Part shown: positions 41,232 to 49,381 of the stretch, piece by piece
How positions within the stretch are numbered: position 1 is the stretch's first letter
Layout of the letters: every line of letters begins with the position of its first letter
From: Arthrobacter sp. Soil763
GTDB taxonomy: Bacteria > Actinomycetota > Actinomycetes > Actinomycetales > Micrococcaceae
Direction: 5' to 3'
NCBI RefSeq assembly: GCF_001428365.1
Contig: NZ_LMSH01000003.1
Span: 113,524 to 177,523, forward strand
Length of the DNA stretch: 64,000 nucleotides
Notes under the pieces: generated by a model
Told to the model about the DNA's origin: nothing
Database searches by the model: none
What the model saw: the letters and a program-made list of their open reading frames with translations, nothing else
Made by a program: the position numbers and the translations under genes

Positions 41232-42472
41232 CCACGGCCGGCAGCCACTGGCTCCGGGGCAGACTCCCCGGCCGACGTTTCCACAACAACCGCCCGGGCC
41301 GGTGCGCCGCCGTCGGCCGGCGCTGCCTTCCGGGCGGCGCCTGCTGCCAGGGCCATCACGGCCAGCCCCAGCAGGGTGATCCCGGCGCCCGCCCAGATGG
41401 GTGAGGTGTAGCCCAGCCCGGCGGTAATCGTCACTCCGCCGGTCCAAGCCCCGAGGGCATTGCCGACGTTGAACGCACCGATGTTGGCACCTGACGCCAG
41501 GGTGGGGGCGCCGTCGGCGTACTTCATCACCCGCATCTGCAGCCCCGGCACGGTGGCGAAGCCGAACCCGCCCAGCAGCACCATCGAGGCGATGGTCATC
41601 GGCTGGTTTGCCGAGGTGAGCGCGAAGACCACCAGGACTACCACCAGGGCGGCCAGCACCACCAGCAGGGTGCGGTCCACGTCCCGGTCCGCGGCCTTGC
41701 CGCCGACCGTGTTGCCGATGAAGAGGCCGACGCCGAAGAGGATCAGCAGCCACGGCACGGTGGCCGCGGAGAAGCCGGTGACCTCGGTCAGGGTGAACGC
41801 GATGTAGGTAAAGGCGCCGAACATGCCGCCGTAGCCGAGGACGGTCACGGCGATCGAGAGCCAGACCTGTCCCGAGCGGAACGCCCGGAGTTCACCGCGC
41901 AGGCCGCCTGCAGCCGCCTCGCCCGGGCCGGTCTTCGGCACCAGGGCCAGGATGCCCGCGAGGGCCAGCACGCCGATGCCGGTGATGGCCCAGAAAGTGG
42001 AGCGCCAGCCGGCGGCCTGGCCGAGCATGGTGCCGAAGGGGACGCCCAGGACGTTCGCAGCCGTCAGCCCGGTGAACATGATGGCGATGGCCCCGGCCTT
42101 CTTGGTAGGTGCCACCATGCCGGCGGCGACCACGGCACCGATTCCGAAGAACGCTCCGTGGGAAAGGGCGGCGATGATCCGGCCCACCAACATCAGGCCG
42201 TAATCCGGCGCGGTCGCGGAGACGAGGTTGCCGGCGATGAACAGCAGCATCAGCACGGCCAGCACCGGCTTGCGTTCAAAGCGCGTGACGGCGGCGGTCA
42301 AGAACAACGCCCCCACGACGACGGCGAGGGCGTAGCCGGAGATCAGCCAGCCCGCGGTGGCTTCAGTGACGTGGAAGTCGGCGGCCACCTGCGGCAGCAG
42401 GCCCATGATGACGAACTCGGTGAGTCCGATGCCGAACCCGCCGAGGGCGAGTGCGATCAGCCCGATAGGCAT
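41228..42472 (-). CDS. DHA1-type MFS exporter (AraJ/arabinose-efflux-like)
   Basis: A 414-residue 12-helix permease. Typical DHA1 marks are GIGLTEFVIMGLLPQVA in helix 1, GWLISGYALAVVVGA, GRIIAALSHGAFFGIG and the GWRSTFW loop. It probably exports drugs or sugars. The ATG at 42472 has AAGGAG seven bases upstream, so the longer open frame is not used. It is divergent from a MarR gene and shares a palindromic intergenic region, so MarR control is likely. Its stop overlaps that of the frameshifted hydrolase gene by 4 bp, convergently. Confidence 0.88.
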   Translation of the reverse strand: MPIGLIALALGGFGIGLTEFVIMGLLPQVAADFHVTEATAGWLISGYALAVVVGALFLTAAVTRFERKPVLAVLMLLFIAGNLVSATAPDYGLMLVGRIIAALSHGAFFGIGAVVAAGMVAPTKKAGAIAIMFTGLTAANVLGVPFGTMLGQAAGWRSTFWAITGIGVLALAGILALVPKTGPGEAAAGGLRGELRAFRSGQVWLSIAVTVLGYGGMFGAFTYIAFTLTEVTGFSAATVPWLLILFGVGLFIGNTVGGKAADRDVDRTLLVVLAALVVVLVVFALTSANQPMTIASMVLLGGFGFATVPGLQMRVMKYADGAPTLASGANIGAFNVGNALGAWTGGVTITAGLGYTSPIWAGAGITLLGLAVMALAAGAARKAAPADGGAPARAVVVETSAGESAPEPVAAGRG

Positions 42473-42522
42473 GGAGAAACTCCTTTTGAACTGTACGAGG
42501 GGATGGGTGCGTCGTAAGCTAT

Positions 42523-42579
42523 TAGTTGCAGACGCGGTATTTATTGTTGCACACGCAACTATGCCGCGCAAGCAACTAT
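42523..42579. promoter_or_regulatory. Candidate MarR operator region between divergent genes
   Basis: GTTGC-ACAC-GCAAC (42547-42560) is a perfect inverted repeat, flanked by TAGTTGC (42523-42529) and its complement GCAACTA (42573-42579). The whole stretch is AT-richer than its surroundings and lies between the DHA1 exporter and the marR gene, where it can control both. Confidence 0.55.
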
Positions 42580-42641
42580 TTCTGGGCGCCGCCAGTGGGC
42601 AGGATCGGCGGCGCACGCCGGAGTTGAAAGGAAGCACACAG

Positions 42642-43091
42642 ATGGGCATCAAGGACGACGCCGTCGAGGTCCGGGCGCAAGGCTGGCGGACCCTCGCGGC
42701 ACTGCACGGACTCATTGAGGCGGAGCTGGAGCGCTCACTGCAGGCCGAGGCTCAGCTGTCGGTGGTGGAATACACCGTGCTTGACGCCCTGGGCCGTCAG
42801 GACGGCTGGCATATGCGGATGCAGCAGCTCGCCCGGGCCACGGCACTGAGCCCGAGCGCCACCACGCGCCTGGTGAACCGGCTCGAGGACCGCGGTCTGC
42901 TGACCCGGATCCTCTGCGCGGACGACCGCCGCGGGATCTACACCGAACTGACGCCCAGCGGCATTACTTTGCTGGAGCAGACCCGGCCGGCGCACGACGC
43001 CGCCTTGGAGCGCGCCCTGGATCAGGCCCGCGAGGTGCCGGAGCTGGCGATCCTGGTGGAGGCTCTCCCCCGGCTGCACGCCGGGGTCTGA
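42642..43091 (+). CDS. MarR-family transcriptional regulator
   Basis: A 149-residue winged-helix protein: VEYTVLDALGRQDGWHMRMQQLARATALS, then TTRLVNRLEDRGLLTRILCADDRRGIYTELTPSG (recognition helix about residues 65-80, wing about 90-100). The ATG at 42642 has AAAGGAAG upstream. It is divergent from the DHA1 exporter and should repress it until a ligand binds; Cys in RILCADDRR, in the wing, might be a redox-sensing residue (inference). Confidence 0.88.
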   Translation: MGIKDDAVEVRAQGWRTLAALHGLIEAELERSLQAEAQLSVVEYTVLDALGRQDGWHMRMQQLARATALSPSATTRLVNRLEDRGLLTRILCADDRRGIYTELTPSGITLLEQTRPAHDAALERALDQAREVPELAILVEALPRLHAGV

Positions 43092-43110
43092 TCGCGGGCC
43101 TCGGACGCAG

Positions 43111-43183
43111 GAAGGCGCCGGAGGCAGCGTGGGGGCTGGCTCCGGCGCCTTCGACCCCGGGACCGGGTGACCCGGTCCCGGGG
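43111..43183. terminator. Two strong hairpins between convergent genes
   Basis: Arms GAAGGCGCCGGAG and its complement (43111-43123, 43140-43152), then CCCCGGGACCGGGT and its exact complement around one base (43155-43168, 43170-43183). They lie between marR (+) and the phosphodiesterase gene (-). Confidence 0.65.
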
Positions 43184-43188
43184 TGGTA

Positions 43189-44469
43189 CTAAACGGTCAG
43201 GGCGGCGGTCCGAGCCGTGCCGTCGTAGCCTCCGGCGGGGGCCTTGAGACCGTAGAGCCGACCGATGGTGGGCGCGACGTCGGCGGTCCGCGCCGGCTCC
43301 GAGGAGACCGACTGCTTGACCACAGCCGGGCTCCCGCCGGAAACGAAGAACGGAATCGGCTCTGTGGCCGGGTGCCCGTGGTTCCCCGGGATGGGGTTCG
43401 AGGCCACGTAGGGGTCCGAGAAACGCCAGCCCGCACGGCAGTACGCCACGAGGTCGCCGGCTTCCGCCCCCAGGCGCAGGTCTGCGGGCCGGTTGACCGA
43501 CAGGACGCCCTGGTGCGCCGCAACCAGCTGTTCGACGGCGGCCAGCCCCGCGGCGCGGTCGGCGTCCGAGCCGGTCCAGTACAGCAGGTCGGCGCCGCCG
43601 TTCTGGGCGATTTTGACGTTGGACTGCAGCTCCGGACGGGCCTGCAGGATCAGGTCAATGGAAATGACATTGCTCGGCAGGGACCAATCCATCGAATGGT
43701 CAGCCAGCACCATCACCACGCTGGAATCCCACTTTCCGGTGTCCTTGAGGTGGTCGATGAAGCGTCCCACCTGAACGTCGGTGTCCGCGAGGGCCGTTTC
43801 GCGCGCGGCCCGCAGCGTGGTTCCGGTCAGGTCCGAGTGCCCCACGCGGTCGATGTCGCCCAGGTTGGTGAAGACGAAATCGGGATCGGGTCCGTCCACC
43901 ATGGCAAGTAGCGCGTCCATGGTGGCGGCGTCGGGCGCGTGCCCGGTGACCGGCAGCAGGGGCTGGGGTTCCCACCGGTAGCTGGCCCGGGTGCCGAAGA
44001 TGCCGTAGAGGTACTTCTTGCTCAGCACGGAGCCGGTGGTGAGCCCCTGTTCCTGCAACCGCTCCAGCAGGGTGGGGAAATGCAGGTCCGTGGGACGGTC
44101 GAGGTCCCGGACCACGCCTTCGGACCGATCGAAGATGGCGTTGGCCGGAACCCCGGAGCGATCCGGACGGACACCGGTCATCATCATGACGTGGTTGGGG
44201 ATGGTCTCCATCACGGGCAGCGAGCGCGCGGCCGGGAAATTGGTGCCGGCAGCCCGCAGGGAGGCCAGGCGCGGCGTCAGGGCCGGGGTGATTTCGTCGG
44301 GGCGGCAACCGTCCACGACGAGGACGTAGCTGCGGGTGCGTCCCGCCGCGGGGGCCGCCCAGGCGGCACCCGGGGCAGCGGACAGCACGACGGCGGCGCC
44401 TCCCGCGGCCACGAGCTGCAGGAACTGCCGGCGGCCCGGCGTCGGCTGGTGGTTGGTTGAACGGCTCAT
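43189..44469 (-). CDS. Tat-exported type I phosphodiesterase / alkaline phosphatase superfamily protein
   Basis: A 426-residue enzyme with a twin-arginine signal (PGRRQFLQLVAAGGAAVVLSAAPGAAWA, about residues 11-38). The catalytic metal sites of the nucleotide pyrophosphatase/phosphodiesterase family are visible: VVDGCRPDEI, Thr in METIPNHVMMMTG as nucleophile, NLGDIDRVGHSD, LADHSMDW and GNHGH. It cleaves phosphodiesters or phosphomonoesters outside the cytoplasm; the exact substrate is unknown. It overlaps the PhoD gene by 4 bp, so the two enzymes are made together, presumably for phosphate scavenging. Confidence 0.87.
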   Translation of the reverse strand: MSRSTNHQPTPGRRQFLQLVAAGGAAVVLSAAPGAAWAAPAAGRTRSYVLVVDGCRPDEITPALTPRLASLRAAGTNFPAARSLPVMETIPNHVMMMTGVRPDRSGVPANAIFDRSEGVVRDLDRPTDLHFPTLLERLQEQGLTTGSVLSKKYLYGIFGTRASYRWEPQPLLPVTGHAPDAATMDALLAMVDGPDPDFVFTNLGDIDRVGHSDLTGTTLRAARETALADTDVQVGRFIDHLKDTGKWDSSVVMVLADHSMDWSLPSNVISIDLILQARPELQSNVKIAQNGGADLLYWTGSDADRAAGLAAVEQLVAAHQGVLSVNRPADLRLGAEAGDLVAYCRAGWRFSDPYVASNPIPGNHGHPATEPIPFFVSGGSPAVVKQSVSSEPARTADVAPTIGRLYGLKAPAGGYDGTARTAALTV

Positions 44470-46109
44470 GCGATGCCTCCCTGGGCGGGCGTGACCTTGC
44501 CCGTGGTGGTTTGGACGTTGAAGGATGTGGTGAGTGTCGATCCGGAGCCGGCGTCGGTGCGCTCGGCGAGGACGTACCAGTCCATCCGGACACCGGCAGG
44601 CGTGACGTCGAGGACGGAGTAGCCGTGCGAGTCAAAGTCCAGGTATTTCACGTGCGGGTTGGCGGCCTTGATCGCGTTCTCGACGCCGACGGACCCGGTC
44701 CGCGGCGGAACGTTGAGGATGTCGTCGAGGTTGTCGCTCGTGACGGAGGTGCAGACCAGTTCCGCGGCCACCGAGTCCCCCGTCGCCGGGTAGGTGGCCG
44801 GGTCCGCCGGGACGTCGCAGGCCCAGCCGGAGTGGATGTCACCGGTGAGGAACACCGTGTCCTTGATGCTGTTGTCCCGCAGGTGGCGGACCACCCGGTT
44901 GCGGTCGGCCTCGTAGCCATCCCATTGGTCCACGTTGTACGGCACGCCGCTGATGCTCGTTCCACCCATCAGTTTTTGCACCCCGGCCAGCTCCGCAGCG
45001 CTCAGGGTGGAGGGGACGCGGACGGGCGCGATCATGACGGGGTTGCCGACGAGTTTCCACTGCGGTCCCGTCGAGGTGAGGTTGCCCAGCAGCCAGTCCA
45101 TCTGGGCGGCGCCGGTGATCGTCCGGGTCGGGCTGCTGATGGCAGAATCCGCCCCGTTGGCGGCCTGCTGGTCGCGGTAGGTGCGCAGGTCCAGCATGGA
45201 CAGGCTGGCCAGGGTTCCGAAGTCCAGGCGGCGATAGATCGTCCCGCCCGGCTCGTAGCGGACCGGCATCCACTCGGCGTAGGCCCGGTGCGCGGCGGTG
45301 AAGCGCTCGCTCCAGGTACCCTCGACGCCCGGGGTGTGGTTTTCGGCCCCTCCCTTCCAGGCGTCGTTGGCCGACTCATGGTCGTCCCAGGTCACAATGA
45401 ACGGCGCGGCCGCGTGCAGGGCCTGGAGGTCGGGGTCGGTCTTGTACTGGGCGTGGCGGCGGCGGTAGTGCGCCAGCTGCGTCATCTCGACGGCCGGGTC
45501 GTGGGGACGGACCACGACGTCGCGGGCCTGGTATTCCCCGGGGCCGTATTCGTAAAGGTAGTCGCCCAGGTGCAGGACGGCGTCGAGGTCGCCGCGGGCG
45601 GCCAGATGGCGGTACGACGAGAAATAGCCAGCCTGCCAGTTGGCGCAGGACACCACGCCGAACTTCAGCCGGTCAACCGGGGCGCCGGCGGCCGGCGCCG
45701 TCCGCGTGCGGCCGACCGGCGAAACGGCAGCGCCCAGCGTGAAGCGGTACCAGTAGCTGGTGCCGGGGGTAAGCCGGTCGGCAATCACTTTGACGGTGTG
45801 GTCCCTGGCCGGACCGGTGCCGGCAGTTCCCCGGGCGACGATCTTCTTGAAACCGGAGTCAACGGCGACCTCCCAGCCCACTGACACGTCGGGGCCGGTT
45901 CCGCTGCCGGGCAGCGCGTCCGGCGTGGGCGTGACGCGGGTCCACAGCAGCACACTGCCGGGCATCGGATCCCCCGAGGCGACGCCATGACCGAACGGCC
46001 CGGCGGCGGGGGCCGCGAAGGCGCCGGCGGGCGCGGGCGAGGCCAGGGCTCCCGCGACGGCGGCAACCCCCGCGGAGCGTAGTACTTGACGACGAGTAAA
46101 GGTTGTCAT
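44466..46109 (-). CDS. phoD: PhoD-type alkaline phosphatase/phosphodiesterase
   Basis: A 547-residue enzyme with a Tat signal (MTTFTRRQVLRSAGVAAVAG). PhoD marks are present: GVASGDPMPGSVLLWTRVTP (N-terminal Fn3-like domain), LHLGDYLYEYG, TWDDHESANDAWKGG and FLTGDIHSGWACD, which bind Fe3+ and Ca2+ in the B. subtilis enzyme. It releases phosphate from mono- and diesters, including wall teichoic acids in Bacillus. The ATG at 46109 is chosen because the Tat motif begins there. It is first in an operon with the second phosphatase. A PHO-box-like direct repeat lies 63 bp upstream, which fits control by phosphate starvation. Confidence 0.9.
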   Translation of the reverse strand: MTTFTRRQVLRSAGVAAVAGALASPAPAGAFAAPAAGPFGHGVASGDPMPGSVLLWTRVTPTPDALPGSGTGPDVSVGWEVAVDSGFKKIVARGTAGTGPARDHTVKVIADRLTPGTSYWYRFTLGAAVSPVGRTRTAPAAGAPVDRLKFGVVSCANWQAGYFSSYRHLAARGDLDAVLHLGDYLYEYGPGEYQARDVVVRPHDPAVEMTQLAHYRRRHAQYKTDPDLQALHAAAPFIVTWDDHESANDAWKGGAENHTPGVEGTWSERFTAAHRAYAEWMPVRYEPGGTIYRRLDFGTLASLSMLDLRTYRDQQAANGADSAISSPTRTITGAAQMDWLLGNLTSTGPQWKLVGNPVMIAPVRVPSTLSAAELAGVQKLMGGTSISGVPYNVDQWDGYEADRNRVVRHLRDNSIKDTVFLTGDIHSGWACDVPADPATYPATGDSVAAELVCTSVTSDNLDDILNVPPRTGSVGVENAIKAANPHVKYLDFDSHGYSVLDVTPAGVRMDWYVLAERTDAGSGSTLTTSFNVQTTTGKVTPAQGGIA

Positions 46110-46171
46110 GCATTCCAGTATTTCCATCCCGCCGGGGCCAAATGCCGGCTTTTCCGCCCCCGTGGGCGGAC

Positions 46172-46189
46172 GTTCACCGAGAGTTCACC
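46172..46189. promoter_or_regulatory. PHO-box-like direct repeat
   Basis: GTTCACC occurs at 46172 and again at 46183, exactly 11 bases apart, the unit length and sequence of PhoP-binding direct repeats in actinobacteria such as Streptomyces. A third, degenerate unit may follow. It lies between the divergent phoD operon and arsR-like gene, with the repeats reading towards the latter, but proximity to two phosphatase genes makes the phoD operon the likelier target. Confidence 0.5.
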
Positions 46190-46279
46190 GTGGCGGACCC
46201 GTCCGGCATACTTCGACGAAGCTAGGCCCCTTGCCGAACAAAGAACCAGCGGCGTACGGTTAAACAACCGAAAGGTTTA

Positions 46280-46295
46280 TCAACTTTTAGGTTGA
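46280..46295. promoter_or_regulatory. Candidate ArsR operator
   Basis: TCAAC and GTTGA are separated by six bases (TTTTAG) in an AT-rich stretch 21 bp before the GTG of the ArsR gene, a position that fits autorepression. Confidence 0.4.
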
Positions 46296-46316
46296 CAAAA
46301 AGAAGGTAGAAGTACC

Positions 46317-46676
46317 GTGGTCCACGACGACGAACAGCTCGACTCCGCCTTCCTGGCGCTGGCCGATCCTATCCGCCGCCGGATCATCGCCCGGCTCAGC
46401 CGGGGCCCGGCCACGGTCAACGAACTGGCGGAACCCTTCGCGATCACCAAGCAGGCGGTCTCGAAGCACATCCAGGTCCTCGAGCAGGCGGGGCTGGTGA
46501 CGCGCACGCGCGACGCCCAGCGCCGGCCCGTCCACCTGGACCCCGCACGGCTGGAGGCTCTCACCGCATGGATCGACCAGTACCGGCTGGTCCGCGAGGG
46601 GCAGTTCCGCAGCCTCGACGCCGTGCTCCAATCACCGGCCGCAGCACGCGGCACGCAGGCAAAGGACTCATCATGA
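46317..46676 (+). CDS. ArsR-family transcriptional regulator
   Basis: A 119-residue winged-helix regulator: LDSAFLALADPIRRRIIARLS, then VNELAEPFAITKQAVSKHIQVLEQAGLVTRTRD. No metal-binding Cys pair is present, so this is the metal-independent group that is typically paired with an SRPBCC/AHSA1 gene. The start is GTG at 46317 after a GAAGG stretch. The last codons overlap the ATG of the SRPBCC gene (ATGA), so they form an operon. Confidence 0.88.
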   Translation: MVHDDEQLDSAFLALADPIRRRIIARLSRGPATVNELAEPFAITKQAVSKHIQVLEQAGLVTRTRDAQRRPVHLDPARLEALTAWIDQYRLVREGQFRSLDAVLQSPAAARGTQAKDSS

Positions 46677-47155
46677 GCAACGCCCTGAAACTCACCGTCC
46701 CGGAAGGTTTGCCCTTCATCGACTTCGAACGGGACTTCGATTTCCCCGTCGCGGACGTCTTCCGCGCCCACAAGGACCCCGGCCTCATCGTGCAGTGGCT
46801 CGGCCCGCGCGGGATGCACATGGATGTGGACCACTATGACTTCCGCACCGGCGGCAGCTACAGCTACACGCACACCGGCCCGGACAGTGTCCCGCACGTG
46901 TTCAGCGGGATCTTCCACACGGTCCGGGAGAACGACTTCGCCATCCAGACCTTTGAGTTCGACGGCTACCCGGACGTGGTCAGTATCGAATTCATGACCT
47001 TCACGGACCTCGGTGGCGGCCGCACCCGGCTGTCCGCGCATGCGGTGTACCCCAGCATGGAGGCACGCGACGGCATGGCGCAGTCCGGGATGGAGTCCGG
47101 CGTCAGCGAGGGCTACGAGCGGCTCGAGGAGCTGCTTTCCGGCGCCAGGGTCTGA
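46673..47155 (+). CDS. SRPBCC/AHSA1 domain protein
   Basis: A 160-residue protein with the Aha1/START-like fold: FERDFDFPVADVFRAHKDPGLIVQWLGPRG, then DFRTGGSYSYTH and GGGRTRLSAHAVYPS. ArsR-AHSA1 pairs are very common in bacteria; the bound ligand is unknown. The 4-bp overlap with the arsR-like gene shows co-translation. Its 3' end overlaps the convergent TPI-like gene by 43 bp. Confidence 0.87.
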   Translation: MSNALKLTVPEGLPFIDFERDFDFPVADVFRAHKDPGLIVQWLGPRGMHMDVDHYDFRTGGSYSYTHTGPDSVPHVFSGIFHTVRENDFAIQTFEFDGYPDVVSIEFMTFTDLGGGRTRLSAHAVYPSMEARDGMAQSGMESGVSEGYERLEELLSGARV

Positions 47156-47901
47156 AGCGCCTCGTCGAGCACCCGGCCGAGGTTGCCGGCGTCGTGGGCG
47201 AAACGGCCCAGGAACAGGCCGTCGACGGCGGGAAGTTGCGGCAACAGGCCGGGGCCGGCGCTGCCGCCGTAGATGACGGGACAAGCGGCGCCGAGGCCCC
47301 CGCGGATCAGTGCCGCCACCTCATTGACGTAGTCCGGCGCGGCGGGCCGGTCCGCGCCGATGGCCCAGACCGGTTCGTAGGCCACGACGAGGCGCCGGAC
47401 CATCGCCTCGTCGCCGGCCACCGCGGCCCGCACCTGGGCGAGGCAGACGGCGGCCGCCTCCTCCGGGCCGGTCCGGGCCTGTTCGCCGATGCACAGCAGC
47501 GGTGTGAGCCCGGCGTCGACGGCGGCGCGCACCTTGCGGGCCACGACGCCGTCGTCCTCGCTGAAAAGCGCCCGGCGTTCCGCGTGGCCGATCTCCACCA
47601 GCGAGACGCCGAGCTCGGCCAGCATGCCCGGGCTGACCTCCCCGGTCAGCGGCCCGTCCCCCCAGGCGCAGTTCTGTGCCCCGAGGAGGACCGGCGAGCC
47701 GGCCAGGATCTCCCCCGCCGCCGCCAGAACCGGGAAGGAGGGGATGACGAACACCCGGATGTCCCGGCCCAGGGCGGGCCGGGCGTCCACCACGGCGCGC
47801 ACCTCCGACAGCCAGCGCAGGCTTTGTTGGTAGCCCAGGTACATCTTGGTGCTGACACCGATGTACAGGGGTTCGGCGCTGGTGCCGGAGGTGCGGTTCA
47901 T
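47113..47901 (-). CDS. Triose-phosphate-isomerase-like tetrulose-phosphate isomerase
   Basis: A 262-residue TIM-barrel isomerase. The catalytic Lys19 (STKMYLG), His106 (EIGHAERR) and Glu176 (VAYEPVWAIG) are in place, as is the phosphate loop YGGSAGPGLL, but the usual N-x-K at the active site is S-T-K, so the Asn is missing. This fits a paralogue such as EryH of Brucella or LerI of M. smegmatis, which interconvert L-erythrulose 1-phosphate and D-erythrulose 4-phosphate, rather than the glycolytic enzyme. It is last in the seven-gene module A operon, 35 bp after the MFS gene, and next to a kinase and RpiB-like gene expected in that pathway. Confidence 0.8.
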   Translation of the reverse strand: MNRTSGTSAEPLYIGVSTKMYLGYQQSLRWLSEVRAVVDARPALGRDIRVFVIPSFPVLAAAGEILAGSPVLLGAQNCAWGDGPLTGEVSPGMLAELGVSLVEIGHAERRALFSEDDGVVARKVRAAVDAGLTPLLCIGEQARTGPEEAAAVCLAQVRAAVAGDEAMVRRLVVAYEPVWAIGADRPAAPDYVNEVAALIRGGLGAACPVIYGGSAGPGLLPQLPAVDGLFLGRFAHDAGNLGRVLDEALQTLAPESSSSSRS

Positions 47902-47936
47902 GGATCTCCTCGGAGGGGGCGGGACGTCGGCTGGTT

Positions 47937-49283
47937 CTAGTCGAGCAGCTCGTCGGCCTTGTTCTTGAACCGCTTGGTGGCGAACATCATCGCCGCCGCC
48001 ACGAACGGCAGCACACCCAGGGCGTAGACGCCCATCGACCCGGTCGGCGAATGCGTCGCCTCGTTGACCGCGGTGCGCAGGATCGGAGCGACGAAGCCGC
48101 CCAGGTTGCCGAGCGAGTTGATCAGGCCGATGCCGGCGGCCGCGGCGGAACCGGCCAGGAACGCCGTCGGGTAGGACCACACCACCGGGCCCACGGCCAG
48201 GAAGCTGCAGACGGCCAGGGTAATGAAGATCATGCCCAGGACCGGCTGGTGGTTGGTTCCGGCCCAGGCCGAACCAAAGATGCACAGGCCGGTGGAGATG
48301 AACAGGATCGTGCCGAACTTGCGCCGTTTGGCCACCGTGTTGGCTGCCTTGCCGATGAAGTAGCAGGAGAAGATGCCGAAGAACCACGGCACGGCGATCA
48401 GCAGGCCGACGGCGAGGCCCACCTTCTGCCCGGTCAGCGAGGAGACCTGCTGCGGGAGGAAGAAGGTGACGCCGTAGACGGCGATCTGCAGGCAGAAGTA
48501 GATGGCGGTGAAGTACCAGACCCGGCCGTTGCGCATCGCGGCGAGGATGCCGCGGGGGCCGGTCTCGTCCTTGATGTTGTCCTCCAGGGCCATGACTTCC
48601 TTGAGCGCGTACTTCTCCTCGCTGCTGAGGAACTTGGCCTTGTCCGGACCGTTGATCAGGAAGAAGAAGGCCGCGATGCCGGCGACGACGGCGAGCATGC
48701 CCTCGACGAAGAACATCACCTGCCAGCCGCGGACGCCCGGCACCTGGTCGCCGATGTTGATCAGCCAGCCGGAGAGCGGGTTGCCGATCATCTGGGAGAA
48801 CGGCTGGGCCAGGTAGAAGATGGCAAACATCTGCACGCGGACCTTATTCGGGAACCACTCGGCGAGGTACATGATCACGCCCGGGAAGAGCCCGGCCTCG
48901 GTCACGCCGAGGAGGAAGCGCAGGATCACGAACGAGGTTTCACCCTGCACGAATGCGAAGCAGGCGGAGACGATGCCCCAGGTGATCGCGATCCGGGCGA
49001 GCCAGACCTTGGCCCCGACCTTCTTCAGCAGCAGGTTGCTGGGGATTTCGAAGATCGCGTAGCCGATGAAGAAGATGCCGGCGCCAAGGGCGAAGGCCGC
49101 GGCGGAGACGCCTTTGTCCGCGCCCAGGGCCGCTTCGGCGAAGCCGACATTGGTCCGGTCCAGGAACGAGACGATGTACAGAATGACCAGCATCGGCATC
49201 AGCCGGCGGGCCGCCTTGGAAATCGCGGACTTCAAGACCGGGCGGCCCAGAAGTTCCTTGGATGTTGCGGTAGTTACGGACAC
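47937..49283 (-). CDS. MFS transporter of the anion:cation symporter (ACS) type
   Basis: A 448-residue 12-helix permease. Family marks: FLDRTNVGFAEAALG (helix 1 and loop), FEIPSNLLLKKVGAKVWLARI, LLGVTEAGLFPGVIMYLAEWFP, and GLINSLGNLGGFVAP in the C-terminal half. The ACS family imports organic anions such as tartrate, glucarate, phthalate and sugar acids, which suits a C4 polyol or sugar-acid substrate. It lies in the module A operon between the SDR and TPI-like genes. A second member (58505-59851) serves module B. The 98-bp gap upstream to the SDR gene has GC-rich inverted sequence but no gene. Confidence 0.88.
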   Translation of the reverse strand: MSVTTATSKELLGRPVLKSAISKAARRLMPMLVILYIVSFLDRTNVGFAEAALGADKGVSAAAFALGAGIFFIGYAIFEIPSNLLLKKVGAKVWLARIAITWGIVSACFAFVQGETSFVILRFLLGVTEAGLFPGVIMYLAEWFPNKVRVQMFAIFYLAQPFSQMIGNPLSGWLINIGDQVPGVRGWQVMFFVEGMLAVVAGIAAFFFLINGPDKAKFLSSEEKYALKEVMALEDNIKDETGPRGILAAMRNGRVWYFTAIYFCLQIAVYGVTFFLPQQVSSLTGQKVGLAVGLLIAVPWFFGIFSCYFIGKAANTVAKRRKFGTILFISTGLCIFGSAWAGTNHQPVLGMIFITLAVCSFLAVGPVVWSYPTAFLAGSAAAAGIGLINSLGNLGGFVAPILRTAVNEATHSPTGSMGVYALGVLPFVAAAMMFATKRFKNKADELLD

Positions 49284-49381
49284 AGCACTCTCCTTCGAGT
49301 GATGAGGTGGGGTGGTTCCCCCGCGGGCCGGCGGCCTGCGGTCTTGGTGGTTTCCGGTGCCCGGGGGCTCCGGTCGCCGGG

